DNA of 64,000 nucleotides from UMGS1820 sp045615805 (GTDB lineage Bacteria > Bacillota > Clostridia > Monoglobales > Monoglobaceae): NCBI GenBank assembly GCA_045615805.1, contig JAZLFN010000031.1, positions 52,638-116,637 on the forward strand, read 5' to 3'. A model generated the notes under the pieces. The model worked only from the letters and a program-made list of their open reading frames with translations. It was not told the origin of the DNA and did no database searches. Every line of letters starts with the position of its first letter. Positions within the stretch are counted from its first letter, which is position 1. Position numbers and translations under genes: made by a program. Shown here piece by piece: positions 15,251-24,544 of the stretch.

Positions 15251-15823
15251 GTGCCTGTAACATCCGAGAAAAACAGAAGCAGAACAGGGAACTACAGAAG
15301 CTACCGAGATTATGACAGAGAAAGAGTTTATTCAAACTCAAGCACGGCATATGATATTCCGCCGTTGTATCCCGAAACGCCAAGGAGAAAGACAACACAA
15401 AGCAGTCCTAAAAAGACAACACAGCCCCATCGGAAAAGCTCTGTTCAGGTAAACAAGAAACAGCTTTTAAAGGTTGCGGTTGCAGGGCTTATAGTATTTG
15501 CCTTGTGTTTCACCGTGCTTTACAGATACGGAATGATTTTGAAAAAGAATCAGGAAATAAAAACCCTTGAATCGGATTTAAACGGAGCCCTTTCGATAAA
15601 TCAGGCAATACGCTCAAAGATAGACAAGCAGATGGAGCTTTCCGAAATTGAAAAATATGCAAAAGGTGAGCTTGGAATGATGAAACCACAGCCATATCAG
15701 GTTTTTTACATAGATATGGATATGCAGGATAAAAGCGGTGGAGGAAGTGTTTCGCAAAATTCCGAAAGCTCGGTTGCGGGAACCCCGGGAACGCTTATGA
15801 ATGCTTTTAAAGTTTTAAACTGA
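15251..15823 (+). CDS. ftsL: FtsL-like septum protein
   Basis: A 190-residue single-pass protein: a basic, serine- and tyrosine-rich cytoplasmic tail (1-75), one membrane segment around VAVAGLIVFALCFTVLY (76-95), then a short coiled coil (KKNQEIKTLESDLN) and a Gly/Ser tail. Sequence similarity to FtsL is weak in all species; the call rests on topology and on the slot between rsmH and the division PBP. FtsL acts with DivIC and DivIB to activate septal synthesis. The GTG start follows GGAGGAATAAAT. The tail of about 75 residues is long for FtsL. Confidence 0.75.
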   Translation: MPVTSEKNRSRTGNYRSYRDYDRERVYSNSSTAYDIPPLYPETPRRKTTQSSPKKTTQPHRKSSVQVNKKQLLKVAVAGLIVFALCFTVLYRYGMILKKNQEIKTLESDLNGALSINQAIRSKIDKQMELSEIEKYAKGELGMMKPQPYQVFYIDMDMQDKSGGGSVSQNSESSVAGTPGTLMNAFKVLN

Positions 15824-15850
15824 TACAAAGTTGAATATACTGTAACGGGT

Positions 15851-15885
15851 GCCGTCCGACCTTTTAATTTCGGACGGCATATTTT
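15851..15885 (+). terminator. Hairpin between ftsL and the PBP gene
   Basis: The 9-base arms GCCGTCCGA and TCGGACGGC (15851-15878) are followed by ATATTTTGG. It may be a weak terminator or attenuator inside the operon. It also makes an upstream in-frame GTG (15849) an unlikely start for the PBP. Confidence 0.55.
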
Positions 15886-15908
15886 GGATTTTAAAGAGGT
15901 GTGCAGGT

Positions 15909-18179
15909 ATGAGTGAGGATAGAAGAAAAAGCTCATTAAAAAATAAGTACAGCGAGGCAAAACCGATACACAGAAAAAGAATAGTTATAGTAATGGGAGT
16001 TGCCGTAGTGTTGTTTGTTATTCTTGTGGGCAGAACTGCGTGGCATCAGATAGTGAAAGGTGAACAGTTGTCCCGTGCCGCCTTGGAACAGCAGACAAGC
16101 GACAACACGGTTGCGGCAAAGAGAGGAAAAATATACGACAGAAATTTAAAGGTTCTTGCGAGCAATGTGTCGGTGGAAAAAATCAGTATGACTCCGAAAA
16201 TGCTTAAAGAATCAATTGAAAAATCGGGAAAAAGCATAAGCCGTGTTGCCGAGGATATAGGTGCAATACTCGATGTTGAACCAAAGGATATAGAAGAGAG
16301 AATAAATAAGAACAGCAACTACGAGTATTTAAAAAAGAAGGCGGAAAAAGATATTGCCGATGAGTTGAGAAAATATGTAAACGATAATAAGCTTTTGGGA
16401 ATAGACTTTGTTGATGATGTAAAAAGGTATTATCCCTATAACAATCTTGCTTCCCACATAATAGGCTTTGTGGGAGAAGATAACCAAGGACTTGAGGGAG
16501 TAGAGAGTATATATGATGCAAAGCTTGCGGGCATTCCCGGAAGAGTGGTGTCCACAAGAGATTCAGCCGGAATTGAATCGGGAACAAGCTACGAAAGCTA
16601 TATAGCGGCTCAGGACGGAAGCAGTGTGGTCCTTACCATAGACGAGGTAATTCAAAGCTATGCGGAAAAGCATCTGGAAAATGCCAGAATAGAAAACAAG
16701 CTGGAGGAGGGTGCGGCGGCAATAGTTATGGATGTGAACACCGGCGAGGTTCTTGCCATGGCGACAAAGCCGGACTATGACTTAAACAATCCCTTTGAAA
16801 TAACTGATGCGGTTGAACAGAAATATCCCAATGCCAAGGAAGACCTTGAAAAGCTTTCGGGAATGGATTATGTAAATAAGTTTAATGAGGTTATACAATC
16901 GGTAAGAAGAAATAAAGCGGTGGTTGACTCTTACGAGCCTGGCTCGACCTTTAAATCCGTGGTTGCTTCAACCGCTCTTGAAATGGGTGCTTGCAGTCTT
17001 GATGACTCTTTTGAGTGCGGAGGCTCGGTACAGGTAGGTGTGGATTTAATTCACTGTTCAAACCGTTCGGGACACGGACATCAGACATTTGTGGAAGCAG
17101 TTCAGAATTCCTGTAACCCTGCGTTTATTGCCATAGGTCAAAAAATCGGAAGAGCGAACTTTTTAAAGGGAGTAAGGGCATTCGGATTTTTTGAAGAAAC
17201 AGGGATAGAGCTTCCGGGCGAAACAACGGGCGTGGGATTTGCGGACAGCAATTTTAAAGAAATAGACCTTGCCACATCATCATTCGGACAGTCTATAACG
17301 GTTACTCCCCTTCAGATGATTACGGCGGTAAGTGCCATAGCAAACGGAGGCACGCTTTATAAGCCGCATATTATAAAAGAGCTTGTTACCTCCGACGGAA
17401 TAGTAATGGAAAAAAAGGAAAACGAAGTGGTAAGACAGGTAATATCCAAGGAAACAAGCAAGACAATGTGTTCGATTCTTGAGTCGGTTGTATCCAAGGG
17501 CGGCGGTAAAAATGCATACCTTGCCGGATACAGAATAGCCGGAAAAACAGGTACATCCGAGAAAATACCCAGAGGAAACGGGAAATATGTTGCATCATTT
17601 ATCGGCTTTGCACCGGCAGACGATCCACAGATTGCTTGCCTTGTAATTCTTGACCAGCCTGCACCGGATAAGCCTTATTACGGCGGAACAATAGCTGCCC
17701 CCGTTGTTAAGAACATTATAGAAGAAACCTTACAATATTTAGGAGTTGAACCTCGTTATAAGGAAGACGAAAAGGGCTTTGCCGAAACAGAGGTTCCCGA
17801 TGTGTCGGGAAAATCGGTGGCAGATGCACAGAAGATATTAAAAGATGCAGGCTTTGAGTTGAGAACCTCAGGCAGCGGCGATACCGTTACAGACCAGATA
17901 CCAAAGGCTCATACCAAGCTGGCGGCAAATTCCGTTATAGTTGCATATTTAGGCGGAGAAGAGGCGGTCAGAAGCATTACCGTTCCCAATGTTTTGGATA
18001 ACGGAGCGGCAGATGCCGCCGCCGCGATAAAAAACAGCGGATTAAACGCAAGGCTTAAAGGTGTATCGGGCACAGGCTATGCAGTTTGTTCGGGACAATC
18101 TCCTGCGGCGGGCACAATAGTAGAACCGGGCACGGTGGTAACCCTTGATTTCAGATATTCCGAGGTCGGAGCTGATTAA
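15909..18179 (+). CDS. Division-type class B penicillin-binding protein with PASTA domains (FtsI/SpoVD)
   Basis: The 756-residue transpeptidase crosslinks septal peptidoglycan outside the membrane. It has a basic tail, one membrane anchor (about 25-45), a PBP dimer domain (about 55-230), then the transpeptidase motifs Ser346 in PGSTFKS, Ser401-Cys-Asn in NSCNPAF and Lys546-Thr-Gly in AGKTGTSEK. Two C-terminal PASTA repeats (VPDVSGKSVADAQ and VPNVLDNGAADAA) follow. SpoVD has one PASTA and PBP2x-type enzymes two, so vegetative FtsI is likelier than the sporulation paralogue, but this is not certain. The ATG at 15909 has GAGGTGTGCAG upstream. Confidence 0.93.
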   Translation: MSEDRRKSSLKNKYSEAKPIHRKRIVIVMGVAVVLFVILVGRTAWHQIVKGEQLSRAALEQQTSDNTVAAKRGKIYDRNLKVLASNVSVEKISMTPKMLKESIEKSGKSISRVAEDIGAILDVEPKDIEERINKNSNYEYLKKKAEKDIADELRKYVNDNKLLGIDFVDDVKRYYPYNNLASHIIGFVGEDNQGLEGVESIYDAKLAGIPGRVVSTRDSAGIESGTSYESYIAAQDGSSVVLTIDEVIQSYAEKHLENARIENKLEEGAAAIVMDVNTGEVLAMATKPDYDLNNPFEITDAVEQKYPNAKEDLEKLSGMDYVNKFNEVIQSVRRNKAVVDSYEPGSTFKSVVASTALEMGACSLDDSFECGGSVQVGVDLIHCSNRSGHGHQTFVEAVQNSCNPAFIAIGQKIGRANFLKGVRAFGFFEETGIELPGETTGVGFADSNFKEIDLATSSFGQSITVTPLQMITAVSAIANGGTLYKPHIIKELVTSDGIVMEKKENEVVRQVISKETSKTMCSILESVVSKGGGKNAYLAGYRIAGKTGTSEKIPRGNGKYVASFIGFAPADDPQIACLVILDQPAPDKPYYGGTIAAPVVKNIIEETLQYLGVEPRYKEDEKGFAETEVPDVSGKSVADAQKILKDAGFELRTSGSGDTVTDQIPKAHTKLAANSVIVAYLGGEEAVRSITVPNVLDNGAADAAAAIKNSGLNARLKGVSGTGYAVCSGQSPAAGTIVEPGTVVTLDFRYSEVGAD

Positions 18180-18208
18180 CATATCAGAAAGGATAGTATG
18201 ATGTTATT

Positions 18209-19657
18209 ATGAAACTTACCGAGCTTTTATGCAATGTTGATGTAGAAGAAATAATAGGAAGCGAGCACTTAAATATTACGGGAATTGCATCTAACTCCCG
18301 TGATGTAAAGGCGGGTAACATTTTTGTCTGCATCACCGGATTTAAAACCGATGGTCACAAATATGCAGAGGATGCAATTTCCAAAGGGGCAATAGCCGTT
18401 ATTGCGGAAAAAGATATAAGCAATCTGGGAGTTACCTGCATTATCTGCAAGAATACAAGATTGGCACTTGCAAAAACGGCGGCAACATTTTATGATTACC
18501 CATACAAAAAGTTTAAGCTTATAGGAATTACAGGGACTAACGGAAAGACAACGACTTCATATCTTGTTAAATCCGTGCTTGAATCCATGGGCAAGACGGT
18601 GGGGCTTATAGGCACAAATCAGAATATGATAGGCAATGAGATTATTCCCACCAAGAATACAACTCCCGAATCCCTTGAACTTATGAAATTGTTTGACAGA
18701 ATGGCACGGCAAAAGGCAGAATATGTGGTAATGGAGGTTTCTTCTCATTCACTTTCTCTTGACCGAGTTACAGCCTGTGAATTTGATGTGGCGACAATTA
18801 CAAATATCACAAGGGACCACCTTGATTTTCATCACACATTGGAAAATTACACAGCTGCAAAAGGAATACTTTATACTATTTCCAAGGCAGGAGTTATCAA
18901 TGCAGATGACAAATGTGCGGATTATATGAATAAGATAAGCAAGTGTGAAAGTATGTTGTCCTACGGGATAAAAAACGATTGCGATTTAAGGGCGTCGGAG
19001 CCGGAGCTTTTTGAAAACGGAGTATCATTTAATCTGACATACGGAGAAAAGAGCTATAAGGTCGAGCTGGGTATACCCGGAGAGTTTTCCGTTTACAATG
19101 CATTGTCGGCATTGGGAAGCTTGATTTCAGCCGGTATTCCCATTGATGATGCAATTGCAGGCTTGAAAAAAGCAAGAAGAGTAAAGGGCAGGGTAGAGCT
19201 TGTTGAAACAGGCAGAGATTTCAGCGTAATAATTGACTTTGCCCATACTCCCGACGGGCTTGAAAATGTCCTTAAAACAATCAGAAGCTTTTGCAAGGGC
19301 AGAATAATAACCGTGTTTGGCTGCGGAGGGGACAGAGATAAAGGGAAAAGACCGGAAATGGGCAGGATTGCATCCGAATATTCGGACTTTTGCGTAATTA
19401 CAAGCGATAATCCGAGAAGCGAAAATCCGGAAACGATTATTGAGGAAATAACAGACGGAATAGATAGTGCAAATTGTGAATATAAAAAAATAGCAAACAG
19501 ATTTGAGGCAATTGAATATGCCCTTGACAATGCAAAGGCAAATGATGTGGTCTTACTTGCAGGCAAGGGTCATGAAACATATCAGATTTTAAATGACAGA
19601 ACAATAGACTTTGACGAAAGAGAGATAGTTAAAAAGCTTTTAAGCGTAAAAGATTAA
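18209..19657 (+). CDS. murE: UDP-MurNAc-L-Ala-D-Glu:meso-diaminopimelate ligase
   Basis: MurE adds the third stem residue in the cytoplasm, using ATP. The 482 residues show the ATP loop GITGTNGKTT (106-115), the Mur ligase centre ATITNITRDHLDFH and the substrate motif DNPR (Asp400-Arg403), which marks the meso-diaminopimelate-specific type rather than the lysine type. The spacing from the PBP gene is 29 bases. An upstream AAAGGATAG is closer to a four-codon frame (MMLL) that overlaps the murE start by TTATGA, perhaps coupling translation. Confidence 0.96.
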   Translation: MKLTELLCNVDVEEIIGSEHLNITGIASNSRDVKAGNIFVCITGFKTDGHKYAEDAISKGAIAVIAEKDISNLGVTCIICKNTRLALAKTAATFYDYPYKKFKLIGITGTNGKTTTSYLVKSVLESMGKTVGLIGTNQNMIGNEIIPTKNTTPESLELMKLFDRMARQKAEYVVMEVSSHSLSLDRVTACEFDVATITNITRDHLDFHHTLENYTAAKGILYTISKAGVINADDKCADYMNKISKCESMLSYGIKNDCDLRASEPELFENGVSFNLTYGEKSYKVELGIPGEFSVYNALSALGSLISAGIPIDDAIAGLKKARRVKGRVELVETGRDFSVIIDFAHTPDGLENVLKTIRSFCKGRIITVFGCGGDRDKGKRPEMGRIASEYSDFCVITSDNPRSENPETIIEEITDGIDSANCEYKKIANRFEAIEYALDNAKANDVVLLAGKGHETYQILNDRTIDFDEREIVKKLLSVKD

Positions 19658-19675
19658 ATTTCGGGAGTTGTTCAG

Positions 19676-21070
19676 ATGGAAAGTATATTTGATTTAAAGG
19701 ATGCCGCAAAAATTATGGGCGGAGTGCTCAATGCCCCGGATGAAGGGGTAAAAATACAATCCGTTTCAAGAGATACAAGGGATACACAACCCGGAGCCTT
19801 GTTTTTCGCATTAAAGGGTGAGAACACGGACGGACATAAATTTATAAGAGAAGCAATGAAAAAGGGTGCGGTGTGTTGTGTTGTTGAAAGAGTTGAAGAA
19901 GGGGATAAGGATATTCCCACAATAAAGGTTAAAAACACAGGGCAGGCACTTCTTGATTTTGCGGGAGAATACAGAAAAAGATTGAATATTCCCATTGTTG
20001 CCATTACGGGAAGTGTCGGCAAGACCTCTACCAAGGGTATGGTGGGCTGTGTTATGTCCGAAAAATACAATGCTTTTGTAACCGGAAATAATTACAACAA
20101 TGAAATAGGTGTTCCCCTTACCGTTTGCGAAATATCGGGCAAGAACGAAATTGCCGTTATTGAAGCGGGAATGAATCATTTTGGCGAGCTTTCAAGAATA
20201 ACCAAGGCACTTTTGCCCAACACGGTTATTATTACGAATATAGGAGAGGCTCATATTCAGAATTTGGGAAGCCGAGAAGGCATTTTAAAGGCAAAGCTTG
20301 AAATGCTTGAAGGACTTTCTCAGGACGGAACAGTAATATTAAACGGTGATGATGAATATTTGTGGAATATCAGAGGCACCTTGGATTTTGAAACGCTTTA
20401 TTACGGAATAACAAATGACAAGTGTGATATTGTGGGAACAAACGTAAGAACATACCCTGACGGAAGCGAGTTTAAGTTTGAAATAGACGGCAAAGAACAT
20501 GCTGTAAAGGTTTCGATACCCGGAAGACATCATATATATAATTCTCTTGCTTCGATAATTGCAGGGCTTAAGTATAATGTGCCTATAAATGATATAAAAA
20601 TCGGTATATCAAGGTTTGAACCGACGGGTTTAAGACAGGCTGAGGCACAAATCGGAAAATGCCTGGTAATAAAGGATTGCTATAATGCTAACCTCTACTC
20701 AATGAATTCGGGACTTGAGGTTCTTGCCCTTTCAAATAAAGGCAAAAGGAAGGTGGCGTGCCTCGGTGATATGCTTGAGCTTGGCACGATATCCGAAGAG
20801 TCCCATATGAGCGTGGGCAAGCTGGTTGTAAAATATAACATTGATTGCCTTATTACAGTGGGCGAGGCGGCAAAATTTATTGCAAAAGGTGCTCATGATG
20901 CCGGAATGTCAAAAGAAAACATACATATATTCAATAATAACGAGGAAGTTAAAAAAGAACTTTACAACATATTAGAGGATGAGGACGTTTTGCTTTTAAA
21001 GGCATCAAGAGGTATGAAGCTTGAGGAAATAGCGGATTATATGGAAGAGGTAAATAAATCTGCGGAGTAA
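19676..21070 (+). CDS. murF: UDP-MurNAc-tripeptide:D-Ala-D-Ala ligase
   Basis: MurF adds D-Ala-D-Ala to complete the UDP-MurNAc-pentapeptide. The 464-residue enzyme has ITGSVGKTSTKG as its ATP loop (about 108-119), NYNNEIGVPLT and the Mur ligase central region ITNIGEAHIQNLGS. It starts 18 bases after murE with GGGAG upstream. The length is typical. Confidence 0.96.
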   Translation: MESIFDLKDAAKIMGGVLNAPDEGVKIQSVSRDTRDTQPGALFFALKGENTDGHKFIREAMKKGAVCCVVERVEEGDKDIPTIKVKNTGQALLDFAGEYRKRLNIPIVAITGSVGKTSTKGMVGCVMSEKYNAFVTGNNYNNEIGVPLTVCEISGKNEIAVIEAGMNHFGELSRITKALLPNTVIITNIGEAHIQNLGSREGILKAKLEMLEGLSQDGTVILNGDDEYLWNIRGTLDFETLYYGITNDKCDIVGTNVRTYPDGSEFKFEIDGKEHAVKVSIPGRHHIYNSLASIIAGLKYNVPINDIKIGISRFEPTGLRQAEAQIGKCLVIKDCYNANLYSMNSGLEVLALSNKGKRKVACLGDMLELGTISEESHMSVGKLVVKYNIDCLITVGEAAKFIAKGAHDAGMSKENIHIFNNNEEVKKELYNILEDEDVLLLKASRGMKLEEIADYMEEVNKSAE

Positions 21071-21100
21071 AATTTACATAAAAAAGGGGCTGTGAGGATT

Positions 21101-22087
21101 ATGTACAGCATACTGATAGGCTTGATTATTGCATTTATATTGGCGGCAATATTCGGAAAGTTTATAATTCCGGTGTTAATACGGTTGAAATTCGGACAGG
21201 AGATTCGTGACGAAGGCCCGAAGTGGCACGAAAAAAAGTCGGGAACTCCTACAATGGGCGGAATAATATTTGCGGTGGCTGTTGTCGTTGCAATTGCACT
21301 TGTTTATACAATAGGAGTGCTTTTTGGCTTTGATGTGCCGGTAGGCTCGCATATACTTATGCTGTTGGTAATATCCTTTGCGTATGGAATTATCGGGCTT
21401 ATAGATGATAGTATAAAAGTTGTTTTCAAGCGGAATTTAGGACTTACGGCAAAGCAAAAATTCTTGTTGCAAGCAGCGGTTGCGGTAGGATTTGTATGTT
21501 GGGCGGTATACGGCGAAGGAATAGGCTCGGTTATCAAAATACCTTTTACCGGACTTGAATTTGATATAGGCATATGGTTTATACCTCTTACAACCCTTGT
21601 AATATTGGCAACGGTGAACAGCGTAAATCTTACAGACGGACTTGACGGTCTTGCAACCTGTGTAACCTCGGTGGTGGCAATTTTCTTTATATTTTTTGCG
21701 GAATATTCCGTTTTTCCCAATGACGAGGTAGCGTTGTTTGCGGCAGTATTGCTTGGGGGATTACTTGGATTTTTGATATATAACAGATTCCCTGCAAAGG
21801 TGTTTATGGGAGATACAGGCTCTCTGTTCTTAGGGGGCGCAGTTTGCGGAATGGCAATTTTAATGGGACAGCCCCTTGCTCTTTTAATAGTAGGCTTTGT
21901 TTATGTGGCGGAATCCCTGTCTGTAATTTTGCAGGTAATATCTTTTAAAACTACGGGAAAGAGAATATTTAAAATGAGTCCGATTCATCATCACTTTGAA
22001 ATGTGCGGATGGAAGGAGGTAACGATTGTTGCCGTATTTTCGGTAGTAACGGTGCTTATGTGTGCCCTTATGTTCTTTTTCGGATAG
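21101..22087 (+). CDS. mraY: Phospho-MurNAc-pentapeptide translocase MraY
   Basis: MraY transfers phospho-MurNAc-pentapeptide to undecaprenyl phosphate, forming lipid I at the membrane. About ten membrane segments are visible, with the family motifs SVNLTDGLDGLA, KVFMGDTGSLFLGG and SPIHHHFEMCGW. An in-frame GTG lies three codons upstream (21092); the ATG at 21101 is preferred. murD, which usually follows mraY, is absent: ftsW comes next. Confidence 0.96.
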   Translation: MYSILIGLIIAFILAAIFGKFIIPVLIRLKFGQEIRDEGPKWHEKKSGTPTMGGIIFAVAVVVAIALVYTIGVLFGFDVPVGSHILMLLVISFAYGIIGLIDDSIKVVFKRNLGLTAKQKFLLQAAVAVGFVCWAVYGEGIGSVIKIPFTGLEFDIGIWFIPLTTLVILATVNSVNLTDGLDGLATCVTSVVAIFFIFFAEYSVFPNDEVALFAAVLLGGLLGFLIYNRFPAKVFMGDTGSLFLGGAVCGMAILMGQPLALLIVGFVYVAESLSVILQVISFKTTGKRIFKMSPIHHHFEMCGWKEVTIVAVFSVVTVLMCALMFFFG

Positions 22088-22118
22088 AAAATATATGTAA
22101 CGGAGGAAGAGAATCTGT

Positions 22119-23339
22119 ATGGAAAACAGAACTCAGCGAGGAAGAAAACCAAATACAAAGAGAAAATCAACCGAGCGTACCCGAACTCGCAGAGCCGGAT
22201 TGGGAGATAGCAAGGTTGACCGATTTATACAGTGGACAAAGCCTGTAAGGGGAAAGCCCGACTATATCTTTTTAGCAATTGTTATTCTTTTGATTGCCTA
22301 TGGAATGATTATGCTTTTCAGCGCCGGAAGCTCCCGTGCATATTCAGAGTATAAGGGCGATGTTATGTACTTTGTAAAAAGACAGTTTTTAATGGGTATA
22401 TTACCTGGAACAATAGGAATGATATTCTGTTCTGTATTTGATTATCACAGGTACGGAGGCAGATTGGCAGGCGGATTATATGTTCTGGGTGTAATATTGC
22501 TGACATTGGTTCTCGTGGCAGGTACTACCGTTAACGGAGCAAAAAGATGGTTATTCGGATTTCAGCCTTCCGAGATTGCCAAAATTGCCATAATTCTGAT
22601 TTTTGCATATAATTTGAGTCGAACAATGGGACAAAAAAACTTAAAAAGCTTTAAACAAGGCTTTTTGCCATATGTGATTTTACTTGGATTATATGTTGCA
22701 CTGCTTGCTTTTGAACCTCACTTCTCATGTATAATCCTCATAACCTTGACGGCAATCTTGATGATGTTTGTTGCAGGGACGCCGATGAAGCATTTTTTAA
22801 TTGCAGCAATTCCTGCAATTGCAGGAGCTATTGCCCTGATTGTTGCAGAGCCTTACAGAATGGCTCGTATTACATCATTTGGCGACCCGTTTTCCGATAT
22901 GCAGGGAAGCGGATGGCAGATAGTTCAATCGTTATATGCCATAGGCTCCGGGGGAATATTCGGTGTAGGACTTGGACAGAGCCGACAAAAATTTCAAGCG
23001 CTTCCCGAACCGCAGAACGATTTTATTTTCTCGGTTTTGTGCGAGGAGTTAGGACTTATCGGTGCAATTTTGCTTGTGGCACTCTTTATACTTCTTCTTT
23101 GGAGAGGGATAAAAATTGCAAGTAGTGCTCCGGATCTTTTCGGATCACTTTTGGTTGTAGGTATTATAGGTATTGTGTGTCTGCAAGCCCTTATAAATAT
23201 TGCGGTTGTAACATCGTCCGTGCCTGTTACGGGAATGCCTCTCCCATTTTTCAGCTATGGAGGCACGGCACTTTCGGTTACAATGATTGAAATGGGTATT
23301 GTGCTGAATGTTTCAAGGCAATCCAAATTGCCGATTTAG
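22119..23339 (+). CDS. ftsW: Lipid II polymerase FtsW (SEDS family)
   Basis: FtsW polymerises glycan strands at the septum with its cognate class B PBP. The 406-residue protein has a basic cytoplasmic tail of about 45 residues and ten membrane segments, plus GAKRWLFGFQPSEIAKIAII, FGVGLGQSRQKF and LPFFSYGGTALS. SpoVE is a close paralogue and cannot be excluded on sequence alone; the dcw context favours FtsW. Confidence 0.92.
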   Translation: MENRTQRGRKPNTKRKSTERTRTRRAGLGDSKVDRFIQWTKPVRGKPDYIFLAIVILLIAYGMIMLFSAGSSRAYSEYKGDVMYFVKRQFLMGILPGTIGMIFCSVFDYHRYGGRLAGGLYVLGVILLTLVLVAGTTVNGAKRWLFGFQPSEIAKIAIILIFAYNLSRTMGQKNLKSFKQGFLPYVILLGLYVALLAFEPHFSCIILITLTAILMMFVAGTPMKHFLIAAIPAIAGAIALIVAEPYRMARITSFGDPFSDMQGSGWQIVQSLYAIGSGGIFGVGLGQSRQKFQALPEPQNDFIFSVLCEELGLIGAILLVALFILLLWRGIKIASSAPDLFGSLLVVGIIGIVCLQALINIAVVTSSVPVTGMPLPFFSYGGTALSVTMIEMGIVLNVSRQSKLPI

Positions 23340-23350
23340 GGGGATGAAAA

Positions 23351-24469
23351 ATGAGAGTTTTATTTGCCGGCGGAGGAACGGCGGGACATATAAATCCCGC
23401 TCTTGCAATTGCTGATGAAATAAAAAAGAATCATCCGGATTCGGAGTTTCTTTTTGTGGGTACAAGAAGCGGTCTTGAGGCAAGCCTTATTCCTCACAGC
23501 GGCTATAAGATAAAATATATTAAGATACACGGTTTTAACAGAAAGCTGAGTTTTGAAACGGCAAAAAATATGCTTGAAATTTTACCTGCCGTTATGAAGT
23601 CCCGTGATATAGTTGACGAATTTAAACCCGATATTGTCATAGGAACAGGAGGATATGTCTGCGGACCTGTTTTGTATGCAGCTGCAAAAAGAAAAATTCC
23701 AACATTTGTTCATGAATCCAATGCATTTCCGGGAATAACCACAAAGATTCTGGCAGCCTATGTGGATGTTGTTGCTTTGGGAATAAAAAATGCGGAAAAA
23801 TTTATAAAAGAAAAAGACAAAATTGTATATACGGGAAATCCGGTAAGAAAATCAATCTTATCCGTGAGCCAAGATGAGGCAAGGGATGAGCTTGACCTTG
23901 ACGATAAACCGTTTATTGTTCTGTTCGGCGGCAGCTTGGGGGCTGAAAAATTGAATATGGCAATAGTGGATTGGATTTGCGATCGTATAAAAGAGCGTAA
24001 GTACAGAGTGCTTCTCGGTACAGGCAAAAACAATCAATATGGTGCCGTGATGAGCAGGATAAAAGAAAAGGGGATAGATTTAAGCAAGTATCCCGAAATT
24101 GAGATATGCGAATACATATATGATATGGATGTGTGTATGAATGCGGCGGATTTGGTGGTTTCAAGAGCCGGAGCAAGCACTCTTGCAGAGCTTACGGCAA
24201 TCGGAAAGCCGGCGATTCTGGTTCCGTCACCTTATGTTGCCGATAATCATCAGGAGCATAACGCAAGAGCCGTGGAACAAGGGGGAGGAGCAAAAGTAAT
24301 CCTTGAAAACGAGCTGAGCGGAGAGGTTTTGGAAAAAGTTGTTTCGGAAATTGTAAGCAGCAGAGAAACTCTTGAGAAAATGAAAGAAGCATCGGAAAAG
24401 CTGGGCGAGAAAAACTCGGTCGAGTTAATATACAATGAAATAATGAAGCTTATTCAGAAGTCCCATTAA
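23351..24469 (+). CDS. murG: UDP-GlcNAc:lipid I GlcNAc transferase MurG
   Basis: MurG converts lipid I to lipid II at the inner face of the membrane. The 372-residue GT-B enzyme shows the N-terminal GGGTAGHINPALA loop, TGGYVCGPVLYAA, VLFGGSLGAEKLN and the UDP-GlcNAc site SRAGASTLAELTA. It follows ftsW by 11 bases with a GGGGGATGAAAA ribosome region. Confidence 0.97.
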   Translation: MRVLFAGGGTAGHINPALAIADEIKKNHPDSEFLFVGTRSGLEASLIPHSGYKIKYIKIHGFNRKLSFETAKNMLEILPAVMKSRDIVDEFKPDIVIGTGGYVCGPVLYAAAKRKIPTFVHESNAFPGITTKILAAYVDVVALGIKNAEKFIKEKDKIVYTGNPVRKSILSVSQDEARDELDLDDKPFIVLFGGSLGAEKLNMAIVDWICDRIKERKYRVLLGTGKNNQYGAVMSRIKEKGIDLSKYPEIEICEYIYDMDVCMNAADLVVSRAGASTLAELTAIGKPAILVPSPYVADNHQEHNARAVEQGGGAKVILENELSGEVLEKVVSEIVSSRETLEKMKEASEKLGEKNSVELIYNEIMKLIQKSH

Positions 24470-24544
24470 TGCACATAACTTCGTTTTTTTCATATAACAA
24501 TAGTGCAGACATTTTGTTTATATGACAGGAACGGAGGTAGTACA

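Noticed and set aside
22003..23125. Other plus-strand frames overlapping mraY and ftsW
   Set aside because: They lie out of frame inside well-supported membrane protein genes and show no conserved motifs.
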